Of a stretch of 5,532 nucleotides of DNA, positions 1 through 5,532 are shown piece by piece. The notes under the pieces were generated by a model. That model saw only the letters and a list, made by a program, of their open reading frames with translations. It did not search any database and had not been told where the DNA came from. The DNA is taken from the NCBI GenBank assembly GCA_964615195.1, contig CAZTNG010000106.1, positions 1 to 5,532 on the forward strand, given 5' to 3'. This DNA comes from HGM20899 sp964615195 (lineage in GTDB: Bacteria > Pseudomonadota > Gammaproteobacteria > Enterobacterales > Succinivibrionaceae). How positions within the stretch are numbered: position 1 is the first letter of the stretch; the number at the start of each line of letters is the position of its first letter. Position numbers and translations under genes: made by a program.

Positions 1-80
1 CAACTACTGTTATTGGTTTAACAGACGATAATATAGAGGTGCTTAGAGAAGGAGCAGGGGATATAAAACAATTATTGTAA
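1..80 (+). CDS. C-terminal end of an unidentified protein (5' end outside window)
   Basis: An open frame enters from the left edge and stops at TAA 78-80. The visible 25 residues include GLTDDNIEVLREGAGDIKQ and end in LL. They read as an ordinary soluble, mildly acidic tail with a probable amphipathic helix. I do not recognise the family and assign no function. Only one frame is open here, and the codon use looks coding, but such a short piece could be chance. It lies 148 bases upstream of cas1 on the same strand, so it is probably the gene flanking the CRISPR-Cas locus and not part of it. No clear hairpin terminator follows its stop codon. Confidence 0.5.
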   Translation, partial: TTVIGLTDDNIEVLREGAGDIKQLL

Positions 81-169
81 TGATATATGTTAAATTTATA
101 AAGTGTGTGTATTAATTGTATTATTCAGTATAAGATTTAAACATGGATCGCAAAAATGATAAATGTATG

Positions 170-198
170 TTCATTAATTATTGAATAAATTTTATTAT
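170..198 (+). promoter_or_regulatory. Weak candidate promoter for the cas operon
   Basis: The spacer 81-228 is the only non-coding stretch ahead of cas1, so the operon promoter should lie in it or further upstream. The best pair I find is TTCATT (170-175) as a poor -35 box and TATTAT (193-198) as a good -10 box, 17 bases apart. This would start transcription near 205 and leave a leader of about 24 bases. In DNA this rich in A and T, -10-like hexamers are frequent by chance; TATAAG at 129-134 is another, without a convincing -35. No operator or CRISPR leader is recognisable. Confidence 0.25.
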
Positions 199-228
199 CT
201 CCAAAAGGTCAACTTTCGAGTTTGCAAT

Positions 229-1176
229 ATGGAAGAATTAAAACCCATTGATTTAAAAACAATTTTACACTCAAAACGTATAAATATTTATTATTTGGAA
301 CATTGCAGGGTTCAAGTTTCAGGTGGAACTGTTGTATATATTACTGATGAAAATAAAAGAAGTTCCTATTGGAATATTCCAATAGCAAACACTACCGTTG
401 TTTTGTTAGGAACTGGTACTTCTGTTACTCAAGCAGCAATAAGAGAATTTTCTAAAGCTGGTGTATTGGTTGGTTTTTGTGGGGGTGGAGGAACTCCTTT
501 ATACGCAGGTTGTGAAATTGAGTTCTTAAATTCTCAAAGTGAATACAGACCAACTGAATATTTGCAACAATGGATAAAAATATGGATAGATGATGAAAAA
601 CGTCTTTCAATTGCAAAAGCTTTCCAAAAATTAAGAATTAATAATATTAAAAATTTTTGGTTTTCTGATTATATTTTTGAAAATAATCAATTTACCGCTG
701 ATAAAAGTCAAGTTGATGATTGTTTGTTTTTGTTTGAATCCAATATGTCTCAATGTGATTCAATTCAAAAATTGTTAGCTCATGAAGCGGTGATGACAAA
801 ATCTCTTTATAAAATTGTTTCACAATCAACACGCTATACTGGTTTTACGAGAATTCATCAAGGAGATGGAATTGATCTTGCTAATAAATTTTTGAATCAT
901 GGGAATTACTTGGCATATGGAATAGCTGCTACAGCATGTTGGGTTTTGGGTTTGCCTTTTGCTTTGTCAGTTATGCATGGAAAAACAAGGCGTGGAGGAT
1001 TAGTATTTGATGTTGCAGATATAGTAAAGGATTCCATTGTTATGCCTACATCGTTCTTAAGTGCGGCAAAAGGGGATTTAGATCAAGAATTTAGGCATTC
1101 GTTGTTAAGTAAATTTTATAAAGCATCTGTTTTAGATTTATTAATTGAGTCAGTTAAAGGTGTTTGCATATCATGA
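229..1176 (+). CDS. cas1: Type I-F CRISPR-associated endonuclease Cas1
   Basis: Cas1 is the metal-dependent integrase that, with Cas2, inserts new spacers into the CRISPR array. In type I-F it works in complex with the Cas2-3 fusion encoded next door. The 315-residue product is close to the usual I-F length of about 320. The N-terminal beta domain carries DLKTILHSKR (8-17), YYLEHCRV (21-28), WNIPIANTTVVLLGTGTSVT (48-67) and GFCGGGGTPL (82-91), all hallmarks of the I-F subfamily. The C-terminal helical domain holds the expected metal ligands: Glu186 in AHEAVMTK, His250 in VMHGKTRRGG, and Asp261/Asp264 in FDVADIVKD. The enzyme therefore looks intact. I chose ATG 229 because family homology begins at MEELKPIDLKTILHSK. 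A TTG at 181 would add 16 unrelated residues and has no ribosome binding site. ATG 229 has only a weak GAG (218-220) 8 bases upstream. The stop TGA (1174-1176) overlaps the cas3 start codon. Confidence 0.97.
   Translation: MEELKPIDLKTILHSKRINIYYLEHCRVQVSGGTVVYITDENKRSSYWNIPIANTTVVLLGTGTSVTQAAIREFSKAGVLVGFCGGGGTPLYAGCEIEFLNSQSEYRPTEYLQQWIKIWIDDEKRLSIAKAFQKLRINNIKNFWFSDYIFENNQFTADKSQVDDCLFLFESNMSQCDSIQKLLAHEAVMTKSLYKIVSQSTRYTGFTRIHQGDGIDLANKFLNHGNYLAYGIAATACWVLGLPFALSVMHGKTRRGGLVFDVADIVKDSIVMPTSFLSAAKGDLDQEFRHSLLSKFYKASVLDLLIESVKGVCIS
1156..1160 (+). promoter_or_regulatory. Ribosome binding site that decides the cas3 start
   Basis: AAAGG lies inside the end of cas1, 12 bases before ATG 1173. 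The in-frame TTG at 1164 is only 3 bases from this site, too close for initiation. The family's N-terminus (MKVLFISECEK) also begins at the ATG. Spacing is a little long, so translational coupling through the ATGA overlap with cas1 probably contributes. Confidence 0.5.
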
Positions 1177-4100
1177 AAGTTTTGTTTATTTCTGAATGTG
1201 AAAAGAAAGCTCTTAAAAACACAAGAAGAATATTAGATTTATTTGCACCAAGAATAGGTCGCAGGACTTGGTGTACTGAAATTACAGAAAATGGTTTGAT
1301 AACTATAAAAAATATGCTAAAAAAAAGGGCTTCAAAGTTAACTGCAGTATCATGTTTTTGGCAAAAGAAAAATGGTGAAAGTGATTTGTTATGGACTGTT
1401 GGAAGAAGAAATGTTTTTAATATAGAAGGTTTTGTGTCAATAAAAAAAAGTGATAAACAGAGTAAGCGTAATTTAAATGAAGATAATTGGATATGTTTAG
1501 ATTTGCTTTCAAAATGTGTTGTTATAGCTGGATTGTTTCACGATTTTGGAAAATCTTCTAAACTGTTTCAATCTAAGTTATATGATTGTATAAATACAGA
1601 CAAAAAAGGTAGTCGTAAATCTGAACCATATAGGCATGAGTGGATTTCAGCTCTATATTTTTTTGAATTGATAAAAATGTCTAATGCAACATGTGATAAC
1701 GATTGGCTAGAATTTTTATCTGATGGATATATAGGATCAAAAATTAGTTTAAATGAAATGTTTAAAGGAGCTTCTGTCAATGTTAATGATCCAGGAATAA
1801 AAACTTTTAATCAAAAATATAACAATGATGAAAAATTTCCTTATGCAATATTTATTATTTGGTTAATTTTATCTCATCATAGATTACCAAAAATGCTCAA
1901 AAAAGAAACAGAATTTACTAAATTTAATTCTATTAAAAATATAATGAATAATGTTACAGCAGAATTTATATCATCTTATGACGATATAAAGAAAGAATAT
2001 AAATCTAATGTAAATTGGTTAGAAAACTTTGAATTTTACAAAAATACTTCCCTGTTTCAGTCATCTCTTTGGGTAATGGAATTAAATAGATCTTGTAGAC
2101 TTTTAAAAGAGGCAAAATCTTCAAGTTATGATTTTCTTCCATACTTAAATGAGTCATTATTTTTTTATTTAGGAAGAATATCTTTAATTTTAGCTGATCA
2201 CGAATGTTCATCTTCTAATGATAATCTGTTACCATCAAGTTTTGAACATTATGCAAATACTGGTGAAATTGATAATAAAAAATTTTTAAATCAACGTTTA
2301 GACTCGCATTGTATTTCAGTTGCAAAATACGCAGGAAAGATTGCAAAAAAATTACCTTTTTCAGCAAATGAATATCCATCAATACTTAGTTGTAAGGAAT
2401 TTAGAAGAAGAAGCGTTGATGCTTTTAAATGGCAAGATGTAGCGTATGATACATGCGTAAAATATAGAGATGAAATTAAAGAAAATGGTTTTTTTGGGGT
2501 TAATCTTGCTTCAACAGGTAAGGGGAAAACATTTGCTAATGCTAGAATAATGTATGCTATCTCTGAAGGGTATGGTTGTAGAATTTCTTTCTCATTAGGC
2601 TTAAGAACTCTTACAAATCAAACAGGTCAAGCGTTAATTGAAAAGTTAAACCTAGATAAGGAAGATATAGCTGTTATTACAGGTGAAAATAAACCTAACA
2701 ATAATGATGATTTAGAAGATGATAATTTTGACAGTTATAATAAAGATGAATTTTTTATTGAGGATAGCTTATATGTAGATTATGAACTATTGCCAAATAA
2801 TGCTTTAAATAAATGGTTAAAAAGATCAGGTACAAAAAAAATTCAAAAAATAGTGTGTGCACCAATACTAGTATCAACGGTAGATACTTTGGTTAAAGGT
2901 TTAGAGTCCGATAGAGGAGCTCACCATATTGTTCCTGCTCTGAGATTGTTATCCTCAGATCTAGTATTGGATGAGGTTGATGATTATGATATCAACGATT
3001 TGCCTGCTATTTTACGAATGATTTACACAGCAGGATTGTTGGGAGCTAATGTATTGCTTTCTTCTGCTACAGTTCCTAGAATATTATTAAAATATGCATA
3101 CCAAGCTTATTCTTGTGGCAGATGTTTATTTAATAGGACAATAAATAATTTTAATAGTCAAGGAATTATGTGTGGATTTTTTGATGAGTTTAATTCTACT
3201 GTAAATGTAGGCGGCGCTTTGCCGGTTTTTGCAGAGGTGTTANNNNNNNNNNTATGTAATAATAACATTGATATTTATAAAGGTTTATACGATGAATTTT
3301 ATAACAATAGAATATTAAACTTGCGAAGTGACTTAGAAAGTCATGCAACTACGAAGCATAAAATTGTAAAGATTGAAAAAATTATAGGTAAATCTGCTGA
3401 AGAAACATATGCAAATATAATATATTCTAGTATTTTAGAACTTCATGAAAAAAACAAGATACTATCAGATAATAATAAGTATTATTCAATAGGTATTGTG
3501 AGATTTGCTAATATTACTCCTCTGATTGACGTTTTTAAAGAGTTTATTAAGTCTATTGAAGATACATGTATTGAGAATGATTGTGAATTTAAATACGTAG
3601 TTTATCATTCAAAATTTCCTTTGATAATTAGATCAAATATAGAAAAACATCTTGATCTTTTATTGAATAGAAAAAATTCTGATGAGAAAAATATAGCTAT
3701 TCAAGATGCTCTTAATTCGTCAATGCACAAAAATGTAATAATAGTTATATTTGCATCGCCTATTGCAGAAGTAGGAAGAGATCATGATTATGATTGGGCA
3801 ATAATTGAACCATCATCTATGAGGTCTATAATTCAGTTATCAGGTAGAGTTCAACGACATAGACGAAAATTTGTTAAAGAAGAAAACATATATGTTTTAT
3901 CCAAGAATATAAGACGATTACCAGAGAATTCAGATAAAGAATGTTTTTTTGATAAGCCAGGATTTGAAGCCAAAAATTTGGGAACTAATATATCGTGCCA
4001 TGATTTAATTGATTTGGAAGTTCAGAAGGATATTAATTTTGTTAGTTCAATTCCGCGTTTACAAAAATTAAATGATGCAAATAAATTTACAAGGATTGAA

Positions 4101-4553
4101 TTCGATTCTATAAAAGCATTATTTTCAGAAAATACAGAACAAAGTAAAAGTAGATTAAAATTTAAATTATTGTCTTTTTTTTGGACACGTTTTACGATGC
4201 CAATGTTTAGTGTTCAGAAAGTTTCATTATTTAGATCTCAGAAAAAAAATGAAGATAGACTTTTTATAAGAAAATATGATGAAGAGGCAAAGACATTATC
4301 GTTTTTTGAATATGTAATAAATAGTAATAGGACTGAGCTTAAAAAAGCTAATGATTATTTTAAATATATTGATGATTCAGAATTTGAGACAAGTATTTGT
4401 TCCCCATTGCTAGAAATTGACGAGAGTGAACTTTGTTTAAATTTGAACAATTGTGATTATAATCAAGTTTTAATACCACAAAACTATTTCTCAAACTATG
4501 AAAAAATAGAGTATAATAAAAATATTGGTATACATAAAATTAAGTCCGTTTAA
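1173..4553 (+). CDS. cas3: Type I-F Cas2-Cas3 fusion nuclease-helicase (Cas3f), interrupted by a 10-N assembly gap
   Basis: This is the I-F fusion of a Cas2 domain to a Cas3 HD-nuclease/SF2 helicase. It partners Cas1 in spacer acquisition and degrades target DNA when recruited by the Csy complex. Of 1126 codons as assembled, residues 1-90 are the Cas2 domain (MKVLFISECEK, TRRILD, RTWCTEIT, LLWTVG). Residues about 105-345 are the HD nuclease, with H123/D124 in FHDFGKSSKLFQ, RHEW (154-157), SHHRLP (234-239) and D342. Residues about 405-910 are the helicase: Walker A STGKGKT (447-453), LGLRTLTNQTG (475-485), motif II DEVDDYD (600-606), motif III SAT (631-633), VGRDHDYDW (867-875) and motif VI QLSGRVQRHRR (888-898). 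Residues 910-1126 are the Cas3 C-terminal domain. All catalytic motifs are present. Codons 691-694 fall on the Ns, and residues about 679-690 (before the gap) look foreign, so continuity there is uncertain. ATG 1173 overlaps the cas1 stop (ATGA). The protein is somewhat longer than the roughly 1,050-1,100 residues usual for I-F Cas3. Confidence 0.95.
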   Translation: MKVLFISECEKKALKNTRRILDLFAPRIGRRTWCTEITENGLITIKNMLKKRASKLTAVSCFWQKKNGESDLLWTVGRRNVFNIEGFVSIKKSDKQSKRNLNEDNWICLDLLSKCVVIAGLFHDFGKSSKLFQSKLYDCINTDKKGSRKSEPYRHEWISALYFFELIKMSNATCDNDWLEFLSDGYIGSKISLNEMFKGASVNVNDPGIKTFNQKYNNDEKFPYAIFIIWLILSHHRLPKMLKKETEFTKFNSIKNIMNNVTAEFISSYDDIKKEYKSNVNWLENFEFYKNTSLFQSSLWVMELNRSCRLLKEAKSSSYDFLPYLNESLFFYLGRISLILADHECSSSNDNLLPSSFEHYANTGEIDNKKFLNQRLDSHCISVAKYAGKIAKKLPFSANEYPSILSCKEFRRRSVDAFKWQDVAYDTCVKYRDEIKENGFFGVNLASTGKGKTFANARIMYAISEGYGCRISFSLGLRTLTNQTGQALIEKLNLDKEDIAVITGENKPNNNDDLEDDNFDSYNKDEFFIEDSLYVDYELLPNNALNKWLKRSGTKKIQKIVCAPILVSTVDTLVKGLESDRGAHHIVPALRLLSSDLVLDEVDDYDINDLPAILRMIYTAGLLGANVLLSSATVPRILLKYAYQAYSCGRCLFNRTINNFNSQGIMCGFFDEFNSTVNVGGALPVFAEVLXXXXCNNNIDIYKGLYDEFYNNRILNLRSDLESHATTKHKIVKIEKIIGKSAEETYANIIYSSILELHEKNKILSDNNKYYSIGIVRFANITPLIDVFKEFIKSIEDTCIENDCEFKYVVYHSKFPLIIRSNIEKHLDLLLNRKNSDEKNIAIQDALNSSMHKNVIIVIFASPIAEVGRDHDYDWAIIEPSSMRSIIQLSGRVQRHRRKFVKEENIYVLSKNIRRLPENSDKECFFDKPGFEAKNLGTNISCHDLIDLEVQKDINFVSSIPRLQKLNDANKFTRIEFDSIKALFSENTEQSKSRLKFKLLSFFWTRFTMPMFSVQKVSLFRSQKKNEDRLFIRKYDEEAKTLSFFEYVINSNRTELKKANDYFKYIDDSEFETSICSPLLEIDESELCLNLNNCDYNQVLIPQNYFSNYEKIEYNKNIGIHKIKSV
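3207..3242 (+). other. GC-rich segment of doubtful origin directly before the assembly gap
   Basis: Bases 3207-3239 contain 20 G/C out of 33, while the cas3 sequence on both sides is strongly AT-rich. The segment encodes NVGGALPVFAEVL, which matches nothing I know at this place in I-F Cas3, where the FDEF motif (670-673) is normally followed within about a dozen residues by the next conserved helix. It also contains CGGC-GCTTT-GCCG (3212-3224), a short hairpin followed by G and five Ts. It may be a misassembled contig end, the edge of an inserted element, or a genuine local insertion in the protein. Confidence 0.5.
3243..3252. other. Assembly gap of 10 N inside cas3
   Basis: Exactly ten Ns interrupt the helicase region of cas3. 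A round number like this is often a scaffolding placeholder and not a measured length, so the true distance is unknown. The cas3 frame is the same on both sides as drawn (codons 691-694 unknown). With an arbitrary gap size that would happen by chance one time in three, so it does not prove the gene is whole. Confidence 0.98.
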
Positions 4554-4566
4554 AAATAAGTTATAT

Positions 4567-4572
4567 AAAAGG
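4567..4572 (+). promoter_or_regulatory. Ribosome binding site of csy1
   Basis: AAAAGG lies in the 27-base cas3-csy1 spacer, 8 bases before ATG 4581. It is the best-placed Shine-Dalgarno sequence in the window and supports that start. The spacer holds no terminator-like hairpin, which fits continued transcription from cas3 into csy1. Confidence 0.65.
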
Positions 4573-4580
4573 TTGATGTA

Positions 4581-5532
4581 ATGGAACTGTTTGTACAAAA
4601 ATGTGTAGATGCTATCAATAAAGAATATGAAAAGAAAATTGGTAAAAATAATAAATCATCACAATCAGATGTATTAGAAACAACGACAATAACAATTGAA
4701 GATTTTCTTTATGATTTGGCTAATAATGCGATGAAATTAAATTTTTCTACTCATGTACCTAAATTTAATTCAAGCGAATCTAAATCTTCTGGTATAAATA
4801 TATTAAATAATAGCTCATATCTTGCACTTAGCAATACTTACTCATATTTAAGTACAGGAAAACTTAAGAAAATATCTGTTGATTGTTATGGAAATGCAGC
4901 ATATTTAGTGTCTGCTAAAATATTGTTTTTAGTGGATGATTTATCAAATAAAACTCTTTATGATTATTTTTATGATGGTAAATTTGAACCTTTTATATCA
5001 ATATGTAGAAAATTTCATATAGCAGAACCTATTATTTTGAATTTGATACAAATTTTTGTTTCTGCTGTTAAAAATGTATCTAACAGTTTTAATTTGGGTA
5101 AGAACAAACAATTGTTTTTTCCAAAAGATAATAATTTAATTGATGACAATAAAGGATATTATTTATTAATTCCTGTTTATTCATCTTCTCTTCAACAAGA
5201 ATTATTTAATTTGGTAAATTTTAGATATACCGAAAATTTTAAACAAATAAAAGATTGTTATAATAAAAATGAAAAATGTAATGAAAAGTATATTCAATAT
5301 AACGATCTAGGAAGACTTGTATATGGTGGTACTCAACCGCAAAATATTTCATATCTTAATAGTAAGCGAGCTGGTGGGTCGTTTTTAATTTCTTGTAAGC
5401 CTCCAGTATATGAAAATTATTCGCTGTATAATATTACACTTGAGAAATTAAATAAATTTTTTGAAAAAAATAATGGAACCCAATCATATTTAAAAAAATT
5501 AATTAATTATTACAAAAAATATCAAAATAAAT
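4581..5532 (+). CDS. csy1: Type I-F Csy1 (Cas8f), large subunit of the Csy surveillance complex; 3' end outside window
   Basis: Csy1 is the large subunit of the crRNA-guided type I-F complex. It pairs with Csy2 at the 5' handle of the crRNA and reads the PAM on double-stranded DNA. The frame is open from ATG 4581 to the window edge, giving 317 codons of a protein usually about 430 long, so the C-terminal helical bundle is missing from view. Family signatures are YGNAA (103-107), KQLFFP (176-181), GYYLLIPVYSSSLQQ (192-206), YGGTQPQNISYLN (248-260), and KRAGGSFLISCKPP (262-275). By alignment from memory with the Pseudomonas aeruginosa protein, Asn105 and Asn255 match the PAM-contacting Asn111 and Asn250, but Gln252 stands where Lys247, the strand-separating wedge residue, is expected. 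The first 70 residues are divergent and rich in Asn, Lys and Ser. It lies 27 bases after cas3, probably in the same transcript. Confidence 0.93.
   Translation, partial: MELFVQKCVDAINKEYEKKIGKNNKSSQSDVLETTTITIEDFLYDLANNAMKLNFSTHVPKFNSSESKSSGINILNNSSYLALSNTYSYLSTGKLKKISVDCYGNAAYLVSAKILFLVDDLSNKTLYDYFYDGKFEPFISICRKFHIAEPIILNLIQIFVSAVKNVSNSFNLGKNKQLFFPKDNNLIDDNKGYYLLIPVYSSSLQQELFNLVNFRYTENFKQIKDCYNKNEKCNEKYIQYNDLGRLVYGGTQPQNISYLNSKRAGGSFLISCKPPVYENYSLYNITLEKLNKFFEKNNGTQSYLKKLINYYKKYQNK

Noticed and set aside
111..196. ATTAATT occurring twice (111-117, 173-179) and the palindrome AATAAA/TTTATT (184-196) as operator sites
   Set aside because: Short A/T-only motifs are expected by chance in a spacer of this composition, so there is no basis for naming a regulator.
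81..228. Possible CRISPR array, leader or I-F repeat upstream of cas1
   Set aside because: No 28-base repeat with the typical GTTCACTGCCG…GGCAG stem is present, and no regular spacing is seen. I-F arrays normally lie past csy4, outside this window.
1568..1780. Reverse-strand open frame of 70 codons
   Set aside because: It lies wholly inside the HD-nuclease coding region of cas3, has no ribosome binding site or recognisable product, and is a shadow of the real gene.
2005..2211. Reverse-strand open frame of 68 codons
   Set aside because: It is antisense to conserved cas3 sequence, has low-complexity composition typical of AT-rich shadow frames, and shows no family resemblance.
2691..2790. Acidic, Asn/Asp-rich stretch in Cas3 (about residues 507-535) as an unusual inserted domain
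   Set aside because: I-F Cas3 proteins carry a variable acidic loop at this position between helicase motifs, so it appears to be normal variation.
3200..3259. TGTAA at 3200-3204 and 3255-3259 as a target-site duplication around a hidden insertion
   Set aside because: Five A/T-rich bases repeat too easily by chance here, and joining the two copies would not restore the cas3 frame.

Overview
The window holds the 5' half of a type I-F CRISPR-Cas operon. On the + strand it runs cas1 (229-1176), then the I-F specific cas2-cas3 fusion (1173-4553), then the first part of csy1/cas8f (4581 to the window edge). This is the canonical I-F order. The missing genes csy2 (cas5f2), csy3 (cas7f) and csy4 (cas6f), and usually the CRISPR array, would be expected beyond the right edge. 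No CRISPR repeat is visible inside the window.

Organism: type I-F systems are found mainly in Gammaproteobacteria, and all three proteins resemble that family (Pseudomonas/Pectobacterium type). The DNA is very AT-rich, with many A and T runs, Asn/Lys/Ile-rich proteins and A/T-ending codons. This suggests a low-GC gammaproteobacterium or a genome or plasmid of similar composition. The genus cannot be fixed from this sequence.

Layout: bases 1-80 are the C-terminal end of an unidentified gene. Bases 81-228 are a non-coding AT-rich spacer that should carry the cas promoter. cas1 and cas2-3 overlap by 4 bases (ATGA), and cas2-3 is separated from csy1 by only 27 bases with a good ribosome binding site, so the three genes look co-transcribed. 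Cas1 and Cas2-3 together form the I-F spacer-acquisition complex. Cas2-3 is also the nuclease-helicase recruited by the Csy surveillance complex, in which Csy1 is the large PAM-sensing subunit.

Three points deserve a second look. (1) A run of exactly 10 N in cas3 is preceded by a short GC-rich segment unlike its surroundings. This segment lengthens the protein relative to the family and may mark a misassembly or a hidden insertion. (2) In Csy1 the position matching the PAM 'wedge' lysine of the Pseudomonas protein reads as glutamine. (3) The upstream limit of the operon is an unrecognised gene tail. Apart from these, the locus looks like a standard I-F system, and I see no evidence for a new class of system within this window.
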